64,000 bases of DNA, from contig JAJYSV010000010.1 in assembly GCA_021793405.1 (NCBI GenBank), forward strand, positions 25,034 to 89,033, given 5' to 3'. The translations under genes and the position numbers were made by a program. This stretch comes from Acidobacteriota bacterium. GTDB lineage: Bacteria > Acidobacteriota > Terriglobia > Terriglobales > Acidobacteriaceae. Of the stretch, positions 52,906 to 60,787 are shown piece by piece. The notes below the pieces were generated by a model that saw nothing but the letters and a program-made list of their open reading frames with translations, had not been told where the DNA came from and ran no database searches. Positions within the stretch are counted from its first letter, which is position 1. Each line of letters begins with the position of its first letter.

Positions 52906-53131
52906 ATCGGGCAAGAACGCACCTGTCATTTTGCCGAGTTGCGGACGCATGATTTTTCTGAGAATTTCCGTAGACACTCCCCAACGATTCCGCTACGCTT
53001 GGAAGCAATTTACTGTGCAATTGGAAGTTTATTCAGGGAATGGCAACGGTGCAGACTGATCGCGGAACGGTAGTGCTGCTGCCAAATAGGTCGGCGCGTC
53101 GTCTATCCCGTAATTTCTCCAGGAGGTTGGC

Positions 53132-54769
53132 TTGCCACTCTTAGTTATCGAGACCGAGGCGCCAGCTCAGGAACGCCGGCCCGCGCTCCCAACTTTAGTC
53201 ACAACTACCATTCCGGCAAGATCGCGGGGACTCCTGGCCCTATGTCAGAAGCCTCTTGTGTTTCTTTCGTGCCTCACATTTCTGGCCCTGCTCATTCAGG
53301 GCTATCACCCGTATGTGGACGACGCAGCCATCTACCTGGCAGGCGTTGAAAAGGTCATTCATCCCTCAGTCTTTCCATTGCATGCTGAGTACATTCTGCC
53401 TCATCTGAAGCACTCCTTGTTCTCCTACGCGCTCGGCTGGCTGGTTCGGGCATCGCACATTCCTCTTCGTTTTGCGCTATTCACAAGCTATCTGGCATCG
53501 CTATGGCTAATGCTGTTCGCCTGCTGGCGCCTGACGTGTCTGATGTTCTCCACGTCACATGCGCGATGGGGAGCCATGCTGCTGATCACCGCAACCCTGA
53601 CTTTGCCCGTAGCGGGGACTGCGATCTTCATCATGGACCCCTACTTGACGGCGCGCTCGTTCTCTACTCCACTCACTCTGTTTGCGATTGCCTACGCATT
53701 GGAACGCCGGATGCTCGTCGCGACGCTTTGCTTGCTTGCTGCCTTCATCCTGCATCCGCTGATGGCGGCCTATGCCATTGGCTACATCCTCACCTTGGCT
53801 TTGGTGCGCGCCCGGCGCTGGGGATGGCTGATGGGCATCGCTGGCACTGTTATGGCTCTGGGCCTCGCCGCATCCCACGCTGGAACTCTCTTGGGAGCAT
53901 CTCCGTCCTATCGCGTCGCCGCCATGAGCCGTTCATATTTTTTCCTGGGCGATTGGGCATGGTTTGAAATCTTTGGATTGTTCCCTCCTCTCCTTGCAGC
54001 CGGCGCATACGTATACCTTTCCCGCCATCGTTTCCGCCTACGTTCCAACTACAGCCTCATTTCGGCTGCATCTCTGTATGTCGGCGTGTTGGCTGTAGTG
54101 TTTGCTCTCTGCTTTACACGCACCGACAACTCTTTCTTGCTGGCGCGACTGCAGGTGCTTCGCGTCTTTCAGCTCATCTACATTCTGTTTTTTCTGCTGC
54201 TGGGCAGCCTGCTCGGCGAGTACTTCCTGCGCCGCCGCTGGTGGGCATGGACCGGCTGCTTCGCCGCCATCGCCGCCCTCATGTTTACCGTGCAACTGTG
54301 CCTCTATCCCTCGCTCAAGCACACCGAGTTGCCATGGGGGCGCAGCCACAATCCCTGGGCCCAGGCATTTCTCTGGATTCGCGGCAACACTCCCAACGAC
54401 GCCTACTTTGCTCTCGATCCTCACTACCAGGAGCTGCCCCAGGAAGACACCCTCGGCTTCCGCGCCCTGGCGCAGCGAAGCGTCTTGCCGGACTGGAATA
54501 AAGATGGCGGCGTGGCTGCCATTGACCCCGCACTCGCCAGGCAATGGTGGACGGAGGTCTCCAGCATCAGGAATTTTTCCCGTTGGACGGATCAACAACG
54601 CATTCAGAACCTGGCTCCCTACGGCATAACCTGGATCGTCCTGCCGGCCTCTGCGACAACCCAATTCGCATGCCCCTATGTCAACTCCACCGTGCGCGTG
54701 TGCCAACTGCCTGCGGACCTGGCGGCATTGCCACCCACCTCCCTTTCCTCCACGGACGCCCAGCCATAA
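53132..54769 (+). CDS. Polytopic membrane protein of unknown function (GT-C-like layout)
   Basis: The 545-residue product starts at TTG 53132, placed 5 nt after a perfect AGGAGG at 53121-53126. About ten predicted membrane helices fill residues 45-400. Early loops contain the acidic pair GYHPYVDDAAIYLAG and HAEYILPHLKHSLFSY, as in membrane glycosyltransferases of the C type, where an Asp in the first loop is catalytic. The C-terminal 140 residues are soluble (SHNPWAQAFLWIRGNTPNDAYFALDP, WTDQQRIQNLAPYGITWIVLP). I do not recognise a named family. A glycosyltransferase or related role is inference only. Confidence 0.75.
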   Translation: MPLLVIETEAPAQERRPALPTLVTTTIPARSRGLLALCQKPLVFLSCLTFLALLIQGYHPYVDDAAIYLAGVEKVIHPSVFPLHAEYILPHLKHSLFSYALGWLVRASHIPLRFALFTSYLASLWLMLFACWRLTCLMFSTSHARWGAMLLITATLTLPVAGTAIFIMDPYLTARSFSTPLTLFAIAYALERRMLVATLCLLAAFILHPLMAAYAIGYILTLALVRARRWGWLMGIAGTVMALGLAASHAGTLLGASPSYRVAAMSRSYFFLGDWAWFEIFGLFPPLLAAGAYVYLSRHRFRLRSNYSLISAASLYVGVLAVVFALCFTRTDNSFLLARLQVLRVFQLIYILFFLLLGSLLGEYFLRRRWWAWTGCFAAIAALMFTVQLCLYPSLKHTELPWGRSHNPWAQAFLWIRGNTPNDAYFALDPHYQELPQEDTLGFRALAQRSVLPDWNKDGGVAAIDPALARQWWTEVSSIRNFSRWTDQQRIQNLAPYGITWIVLPASATTQFACPYVNSTVRVCQLPADLAALPPTSLSSTDAQP

Positions 54770-55105
54770 AACCCAGCGCGTTCTCAGCATCCCGGATCTG
54801 TCCATCCGGTTCGGCGCAATACAGGCGCACTTCCCCGCATTTAGTGCGATTCCTCCATTGGGGTAGGGTGCGGGTTCCAGACAGACCGTCATCTTGAGCG
54901 TAGCGAAGGATCTGTGCATTTGTCCTTTTTTCAGATACAGAGATTCTTCGTTCGTTTCGCTCACTCAGAATGACAGACATCTCTCTATACCAGCAGGAAT
55001 ATCGATCTATGGATTCGCTTGTGAGGCTCATCTCGTCCCCCGAATCTTCTATGGACTTCCTGACGCAGGATGGATAATCTGTGCAACGGAAAGTTGAATC
55101 CACAC
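54770..55105. other. Intergenic region with an inverted-repeat element
   Basis: Apart from the inverted-repeat element at 54888-54974, no coding sequence is supported. Open frames reading through the repeat give the spurious motifs ILRYAQDD and ILSERNER, which are common translations of such repeats. Confidence 0.6.
54888..54974. repeat. Interspersed inverted-repeat element (MITE/REP-like)
   Basis: The left arm starts GTCATCTTGAGCG and continues to GGATCT (54888-54913). The right arm, reverse-complemented, starts GTCATTCTGAGTG and ends GAAGAATCT (54941-54974). The GTCATTCTGAGCGAAGCGAAGAATCT-like sequence type is frequent as an interspersed repeat in acidobacterial genomes, from general knowledge. 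Only one copy is seen in this window. Confidence 0.6.
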
Positions 55106-56689
55106 ATGATGATTCGAAGACTGATAATTTCCGCCTGCGTCACCGGTATGCTTTCCTGTTCTCCTCCTATGCTGCATGCCGCCAGTTGTGATGCGATCAA
55201 GGATCTGAAGCTGCCGGACACGACCATTACCATGTCCGAACGAGTGAATTCCGGCGCCGTGGTTGTGCCCACGCTCAATCTGCCACTGCGGAGACTGCCT
55301 ATATTCTGCCGCGTCGTGGCAGTGCTGCGCCCTACGGCGGACTCGGAAATCAATTTTGAAGTGTGGATGCCAGAGAGCCGCTGGAACGGGCGGTTCCTCG
55401 GCGTTGGAAATGGCGGGTTTGCAGGCTCCATTGGGTATCAGGGGCTGGCAAGCGATCTGCGGCATGGCTATGCAACGGCGGGGTCGGACACAGGCCACTT
55501 CGGACAGGCCGAAGATGCGAGTTGGGCATTAGGGCATCCGGACAAGATCAGGGACTATGGCTGGCGCGCCGTGCATCTGACTACCGAGCGCGCCAAAGCG
55601 ATTGTGCAGGCGTATTACGGCAGCCCAGTCAAGAAGGCATATTTCGACTCATGTTCGGATGGGGGACGCGAAGCCCTCATGGAAGCCCAGCGCTTTCCCG
55701 ACGACTATGACGGTATTTTGGCTGGAGCGCCGGCGAATGCGTGGAGCCGGATGCATGCATCGGGCGTAGATCTAGCCCAGGTCACGATTGGGGATCCACG
55801 AGCCTATATCTCAGCCCTGAAACTACCTGCCATCGAGCGAAGCGCGTTGGCGGCATGCGATGCCTTGGACGGCGTGAAAGATGGGATCATCAGCGATCCG
55901 TCGAAATGCCATTTCAACCCCGAAGTGCTTTTATGCAAGGGAGGAGACTCGCTGGCGTGCCTGACTCCGCCGCAGGTGAACTCCGTCAAGGTATATTACG
56001 CGGGCGGTAAGGATGGGCACGGTAAATCCATCTTCCCGGGACTTGTCATGGGCGATGAGGCTCGCGGATGGCCACAATGGGTAGTGGGACACGGTCCTGG
56101 ATCGGGCGATGGCCTTCAGTATTTGCAGAACTACTTCCGCTACATGGTGATGGACGATCCGAAATGGAACATTTTGACGGCCAATGTCGACGCGTCTTTT
56201 CACTCGGCAACCGACAAGACCGCAGCGGACCTGGATGCGACGAGCTCCGACTTGAGCCGCTTCGAGGCGCGCGGAGGAAAATTGATTATCTATCATGGCT
56301 GGAACGACCCCGCCATCTCGCCATGGAACACCGTGGCTTACTACAAGAGCGTGCAGCAGCAAATGGGAGCACGGCAGACAGAGTCTTTTTTGCGCTTATA
56401 TATGTTCCCAGGCATGGAGCATTGCGTCGGCGGACCTGGACCAGACTCGGTTGGACAAATCGGGCACGCGGCGGAGAAGGGATCGAAGTTTGGCTTATTG
56501 GATGCGCTGCAAGATTGGGTCGAGAAAGGCGTTCCCGCGGGAAACGTAATAGCGACCAAATATGCGCCCGGACCCGGCAAACCCAAAGTCGTCATGACTC
56601 GGCCATTGTGCCCGTATCCAATGGTGGCAAAGTATAAAGGCGCCGGGGATACCAACGTCGCCGTAAATTTCACGTGTGCCAAAGAGTAG
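55106..56689 (+). CDS. Secreted tannase/feruloyl-esterase family hydrolase
   Basis: The 527-residue protein starts at one of two adjacent ATGs (55106 or 55109), followed by a signal peptide (IRRLIISACVTGMLSCSPPMLHA). Family features are WNGRFLGVGNGGFAG, the catalytic-serine segment FDSCSDGGREALMEAQRFPDDYDGILAGAPA, and the late LFLRLYMFPGMEHCVGG-like segment with the catalytic His next to Cys, which normally forms the disulfide-linked CS-D-HC triad. The usual T after the nucleophile Ser is D here. These enzymes cleave gallate or ferulate esters of plant polymers, matching the polysaccharide island at the other end of the window. Confidence 0.9.
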   Translation: MMIRRLIISACVTGMLSCSPPMLHAASCDAIKDLKLPDTTITMSERVNSGAVVVPTLNLPLRRLPIFCRVVAVLRPTADSEINFEVWMPESRWNGRFLGVGNGGFAGSIGYQGLASDLRHGYATAGSDTGHFGQAEDASWALGHPDKIRDYGWRAVHLTTERAKAIVQAYYGSPVKKAYFDSCSDGGREALMEAQRFPDDYDGILAGAPANAWSRMHASGVDLAQVTIGDPRAYISALKLPAIERSALAACDALDGVKDGIISDPSKCHFNPEVLLCKGGDSLACLTPPQVNSVKVYYAGGKDGHGKSIFPGLVMGDEARGWPQWVVGHGPGSGDGLQYLQNYFRYMVMDDPKWNILTANVDASFHSATDKTAADLDATSSDLSRFEARGGKLIIYHGWNDPAISPWNTVAYYKSVQQQMGARQTESFLRLYMFPGMEHCVGGPGPDSVGQIGHAAEKGSKFGLLDALQDWVEKGVPAGNVIATKYAPGPGKPKVVMTRPLCPYPMVAKYKGAGDTNVAVNFTCAKE

Positions 56690-57187
56690 CTTTCGGTTAT
56701 TGCTTCCGAAGGGCGGCTCCGTACGCGTCTTATTCGTCGGCTCTCAAAAGCTGTATCTTGTCCGGCGGAACCACCAGCGTGGTTCGCAAGGTCTTCACCG
56801 CTGGAAGCTGGCACTCAGTTCCCAACATTTTCCAGCCGTTTTATCGTAAATATTTCACTCGTAAGATGGCTTTCCAACCAACGGAGGATTCTTGAAGCGC
56901 CTTCGTGCAATAGCGTGCGCATGCTTAATTTCTCGTGGCCTTTACACATAGGTTGGACCACCACAGTGCCGTCGTCAATCGGCAGAAGACCCTGATGCTG
57001 CGCGGCGGCTACACGCTTTGGCCATGGATCGATAGAATTCTCCACTAAATATGCTGGATATGCTGGCGGGTTTCCTGAAATCAAGACCTACTGACGCCCA
57101 GAACAGCCGTCAGAAGACTCTGGGTTCTTCTGGGACCACACCAACTCTCACAATCCCTAAATCTACCCCGCCATTTATTATGAAAAT
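56690..57187. other. Intergenic region, 498 bp
   Basis: A minus-strand open frame (56815-57084, 89 codons) and a plus-strand frame (56674-56895) exist but show no domain, signal or ribosome site that I recognise. No terminator or repeat was identified. It may hold the promoter for the glutaredoxin-purB-ubiX group. Confidence 0.5.
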
Positions 57188-57496
57188 ATGACCTTAATCG
57201 TCTACACGGCCCCCTGGTGCTCGGACTGCCGGGAAGCCAAACGATTTCTCCTGCGGCACAACATTCCGTATACCGAGATCGATGTTGAAACCACCCCCGG
57301 CGCCGCTCAGGAATTGATCGCGCACGTTGGCAAACGCGCCATTCCGCAATTCGTCATCGACGGCCGGTGGGTGCAGCCGTATCAACCCGAAGAGGGATTT
57401 TTGTATCAGGAAATGTCGGAACTGCTCGGCCTCGCACAACCAAGTGAATCTGGAACAGCAACGCAAGGCATTGCACCCCGAGGACCTCGATCGTGA
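57188..57496 (+). CDS. Glutaredoxin family protein
   Basis: The 102-residue thioredoxin-fold protein has the redox pair in PWCSDCREAKRFLL, a cis-proline segment RAIPQFVIDG and a GRWVQPYQPEEGF tail. Such small glutaredoxins reduce disulfides or carry iron-sulfur clusters. The stop overlaps the purB start (GTGA), so expression is coupled to purine synthesis. Confidence 0.9.
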   Translation: MTLIVYTAPWCSDCREAKRFLLRHNIPYTEIDVETTPGAAQELIAHVGKRAIPQFVIDGRWVQPYQPEEGFLYQEMSELLGLAQPSESGTATQGIAPRGPRS

Positions 57497-58794
57497 TTAA
57501 ACGCTACACGCGCGCCGCCATGGGCCGCGTCTGGACGGACGAAAGCAAGTACCGCATGTGGCTGGAGGTGGAAGCAGCCGCCTCGGAGACGCTGGCCGAA
57601 TTCGGCATTGTTCCGGCTGACGCTGCGCGGGCCATTCGCGAACGCGGCAGCATCGACGTCGCCCGCATTCAGCAGATTGAGGCCGAGGTCCGCCACGACG
57701 TCATCGCCTTCACTACGGCGGTGGCGGAAAAGATTGGCCCGGAAGCGCGCTGGCTTCACTTTGGCTTGACTTCCAATGACGTGGTGGACACCGCCCAGGC
57801 TCTCCAAGTGAAGGCGGCTTCGGCGATCCTGCGCGAAGATCTGCTGCGCTTTCTGGAAGTGTTGAAGCGCCGCGCCATTGAGTTTCAGCACACGCCGACA
57901 GTCGGGCGCACGCACGGCATCCACGCCGAGCCGACAACGTTCGGCCTGAAGCTGCTGAACTGGTATGCGGAGATGCGGCGCAATCTCAAACGGTTCGAGC
58001 TGGCTGCGGAGGACATGCGCGTCGGCAAACTTTCCGGCGCGGTCGGCACCTTCGGCCACCTCAAACCCGAACATGAAGCGCGCATTTGTGAGCGTCTTGG
58101 CCTCACACCTGCTCCGGTGGCCACGCAGGTGATTCAGCGCGACCGCCACGCCTTTTACATCGGCGCACTGGCGTTAATTACAGCAACACTAGACAAGATT
58201 GCGGTCGAGATTCGCCATCTGCAGAGGACGGAAGTACGCGAGGCGGAAGAGTATTTTTCTGAAAAGCAAAAGGGTTCGTCGGCCATGCCGCACAAACGCA
58301 ATCCCATCACGAGCGAGCAGATCAGTGGCCTGGCTCGCGTGGTGCGCGCCAATCAGCAGGCGGCGCTGGAAAACGTCGCACTGTGGCACGAACGCGATAT
58401 TTCCCACTCGTCCGTGGAGCGCGTCATTCTGCCCGACTCGACAATTTTGACCGACTATCTGCTGGAGAAAACAACCAGCTTGATCGACAAGCTGATCGTG
58501 CATCCCGAACGTATGGCACGCAATCTGGAATTGACCGGCGGCCTGATTTTTTCCGGCCAGCTCTTGCTGGAGCTTGCCGAGGCCGGCATGTCGCGCGAGG
58601 ATGCGTATCGTCTGGTACAGTCCCACGCCATGCGCGCATGGCAGCAGGATCTGAATTTTCGCGAGCAGGTGGCCAACGATCCGGAGATTACAAAGTTGCT
58701 TTCGCCGGAAAAGTTAACGCGCGCCTTCGACCTAAACCGCCAACTGATGAACGTGGATACCATTTTTGCGCGCGTATTCAACGAACCCGCTTAA
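57493..58794 (+). CDS. purB: Adenylosuccinate lyase PurB
   Basis: The 433-residue enzyme starts at GTG 57493. Family features: YTRAAMGRVWTDESKYRMWLEVE, the His region HFGLTSNDVVDTAQALQ, VGRTHGIHAEPTTFG with the general acid His, and the signature loop GSSAMPHKRNPITSEQISGLARVVR with the catalytic Ser. It acts at two steps of purine synthesis (SAICAR cleavage and adenylosuccinate cleavage). Confidence 0.96.
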   Translation: MIKRYTRAAMGRVWTDESKYRMWLEVEAAASETLAEFGIVPADAARAIRERGSIDVARIQQIEAEVRHDVIAFTTAVAEKIGPEARWLHFGLTSNDVVDTAQALQVKAASAILREDLLRFLEVLKRRAIEFQHTPTVGRTHGIHAEPTTFGLKLLNWYAEMRRNLKRFELAAEDMRVGKLSGAVGTFGHLKPEHEARICERLGLTPAPVATQVIQRDRHAFYIGALALITATLDKIAVEIRHLQRTEVREAEEYFSEKQKGSSAMPHKRNPITSEQISGLARVVRANQQAALENVALWHERDISHSSVERVILPDSTILTDYLLEKTTSLIDKLIVHPERMARNLELTGGLIFSGQLLLELAEAGMSREDAYRLVQSHAMRAWQQDLNFREQVANDPEITKLLSPEKLTRAFDLNRQLMNVDTIFARVFNEPA

Positions 58795-58811
58795 GGGAAG
58801 CAGGAAATTCA

Positions 58812-59417
58812 ATGGCCTCCGGAAAAATACTGACCGTCGCCCTTACCGGCGCCAGCGGTGCGGTGCTCACACGTGAATTGCTTCTCCTGCTGGAACAGGA
58901 TACGCGCGTCGAACGCCTCCATTTCATCGCATCGGAAAGCTCTCTTCGGGTGCTCGCAGAGGAGTTGCAAATCAGCGGACGCAATGACCTGGTTGCGAAA
59001 CTTCTCGGCCAGGCGAGCGCGAAGATCGTCCAGCACGCGCCCGGCGATATCGGTGCACCCATCTCGAGCGGCAGCTATCCCTGCGAGGGAATGATCGTGC
59101 TGCCCTGCAGCATGGGAACACTGGGCGCGATTGCCAACGGTCTGGCGGACAATTTGGTCGCGCGTGCTGCCGATGTCTGTCTGAAAGAACGGCGGTCGCT
59201 GATCCTCTGCGTGCGCGAAACGCCCTTCAATAAAATCCATCTGCGCAATATGCAATTGGCAGCCGAGGCTGGCGCAACCATTTTCCCCGTCATTCCTGCT
59301 TTCTACAACCATCCCGTCGACACGCTGGCTATGGTCCGGCAATATGTTTGCCGCGTACTGGCGCACGTTGGCCTGCCGCAAACCTCAGCCTATCAATGGA
59401 GCGGGAAAATCCAGTAG
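58812..59417 (+). CDS. ubiX: UbiX-family flavin prenyltransferase
   Basis: The 201-residue protein starts at ATG 58812, 17 nt after purB. The frame stays open upstream within purB, but that is shadow. The N-terminal ALTGASGAVLTRELL binds FMN. SGSYPCEGMIVLPCSMGTLGAIANGLADNLVARAADVCLKERR is the UbiX core, and VRETPFNKIHLRNM with the Arg/Glu pair is the active-site loop. UbiX makes prenylated FMN for UbiD-type decarboxylases; no ubiD is in the window. The role in quinone or aromatic-acid metabolism is inferred. Confidence 0.93.
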   Translation: MASGKILTVALTGASGAVLTRELLLLLEQDTRVERLHFIASESSLRVLAEELQISGRNDLVAKLLGQASAKIVQHAPGDIGAPISSGSYPCEGMIVLPCSMGTLGAIANGLADNLVARAADVCLKERRSLILCVRETPFNKIHLRNMQLAAEAGATIFPVIPAFYNHPVDTLAMVRQYVCRVLAHVGLPQTSAYQWSGKIQ

Positions 59418-59438
59418 GTACTCGTCGACGCGGAGACT

Positions 59439-60437
59439 TCAGTATGTATAGATACCACCCGCCATGGGTGGTCGGCTCCGCAGAAAATCAATTACTCGGG
59501 GAACAATACGATCCGCGCAGGTCGCGGGACCGATGTGCCCGCAGCCGAAATATAGCTCCAGCACGGATTGCGGAATCATCCCGTGCATTCGCAGCCCAAC
59601 GCTGGGCGGAATCAACTCATCCTGCGCGCCCCAGACAAGCAGCACCGGCATGCGAAGCTGGCCGAGACAACCATCGAGCTCATCTTTTTCGCTGAGCATC
59701 GAATCAAGTGCGCGATGGACCACTGGATAGTTGCGCTGCATCGCATGAACCAGATCCCGCTGCAAGAACTCTGGCAAATTTGGGGGGAGCGGCATCAGCA
59801 GAACTTCCAGGCGCTTCAGTTGCGGAACGGTCCTCGGTTCCAGAACATCCGGCGTGAGGCTTGTCTGAAACCATAGCCCGGCACTGTCCATCAAGACCAT
59901 CCGGCGAACACTGCGCGGGTGCTGCAACGTAAATTCCAGGGCTACCCAGCCGCCCATCGACCATCCAATCAAGTCTGTCTTGTGCACATGCACCGCGTCC
60001 AAAAATCTATGAATCAGATCGGCCTGCTGCCGCATGGTGTACGCAATGTCGGGATGGTCGGTTCGTCCGCAACCGAGTAAATCAATGGCATACACTCGAA
60101 ATCCATTCTTTACATACGCAACCATCTCGGGCGTCCAGTCCTCCGAACGCGAGCCGAGGCCATGGATGAGCAACAGCGGTTTTCCATGGCCGCCCACAAA
60201 ATAATGCACACGATACGACCCGGCCATCACATATTCGCTGTGGATCCCCGCCATGGCCAAGCGCGCGTGCGTCGCCTCGTCTATCAACCACAATGGCCGA
60301 CGGTACAAAAGGATGGCGAAGGCGATGCCGGCAATTGCCACCGTCAACCCGCACACAATCCCCAGACGCTTCAGGGCCATGAAGGCGCGGGATTGCCGAA
60401 GAACATGCTGGGTAGCGTTTCGAGCCCTTGTCGCCAT
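59439..60437 (-). CDS. Alpha/beta fold hydrolase with N-terminal membrane anchor
   Basis: The product has about 332 residues, with an N-terminal membrane helix (RLGIVCGLTVAIAGIAFAILLY). The oxyanion region is LLLIHGLGSRSEDW, the nucleophile elbow GWSMGGWVALEF, and the acid in VLLVWGAQDELIPP. The His is in FGCGHIGPATC. The start at ATG 60437 is uncertain; the frame is open to 60560 and a second ATG lies 19 codons further in. The substrate is unknown (ester, lactone or haloalkane-type). It is convergent with ubiX. Confidence 0.85.
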   Translation of the reverse strand: MATRARNATQHVLRQSRAFMALKRLGIVCGLTVAIAGIAFAILLYRRPLWLIDEATHARLAMAGIHSEYVMAGSYRVHYFVGGHGKPLLLIHGLGSRSEDWTPEMVAYVKNGFRVYAIDLLGCGRTDHPDIAYTMRQQADLIHRFLDAVHVHKTDLIGWSMGGWVALEFTLQHPRSVRRMVLMDSAGLWFQTSLTPDVLEPRTVPQLKRLEVLLMPLPPNLPEFLQRDLVHAMQRNYPVVHRALDSMLSEKDELDGCLGQLRMPVLLVWGAQDELIPPSVGLRMHGMIPQSVLELYFGCGHIGPATCADRIVPRVIDFLRSRPPMAGGIYTY

Positions 60438-60598
60438 TATTCGGTCCGAGCTTGAACCATGCAGTCTTTCTTCAAGAATTGGCTGCAAACATATAGTAGA
60501 TTCGCCGGGGTGCCGCCAGCGTGCAAGTCTGGATAGACGATTACCGGTGTAGTCATCCAAGCGTGTCTGAATAGGGAGAGAAGATTTGCGGGAAAATT

Positions 60599-60672
60599 TG
60601 GCTGCCCCTCAGGGATTCGAACCCCAATATGCTGCTCCAGAGGCAGCTGTCCTACCGTTGAACGAAGGGGCA
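60599..60672 (-). tRNA. tRNA-Gln (anticodon CUG)
   Basis: The minus strand folds to a cloverleaf. The acceptor arm is TGCCCCT with AGGGGCA, and a D-arm with GTTCAACGGTAGGAC follows. The anticodon stem GCTGC/GCAGC encloses loop CTCTGGA, so the anticodon is CUG. The T-arm has GGGTTCGAATCCC. The 3' end is G plus an encoded CCA (60599-60601). The gene stands alone between the hydrolase and ABC genes. Confidence 0.93.
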
Positions 60673-60787
60673 GTCTACGGACGCGCGCTGGAAAACTGCG
60701 TCCTTAATGAATATATTTGCCACGCGCTTTCCGGTCAATCACCGCAGACGAGTTCTCCCCTAGCCATTGTCGATGAAAGATTTGCCG

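Noticed and set aside
52036..52977. 313-codon minus-strand open frame opposite the S41 protease
   Set aside because: Antisense to a gene with intact catalytic residues.
54038..54964. 308-codon minus-strand open frame antisense to the membrane protein gene
   Set aside because: It lies opposite a well-supported gene with a strong ribosome site, its composition is unlike its neighbours, and part comes from the inverted-repeat element.
56815..57084. 89-codon minus-strand open frame between tannase and glutaredoxin genes
   Set aside because: No ribosome site, signal or similarity that I can name; kept only as part of the intergenic note.
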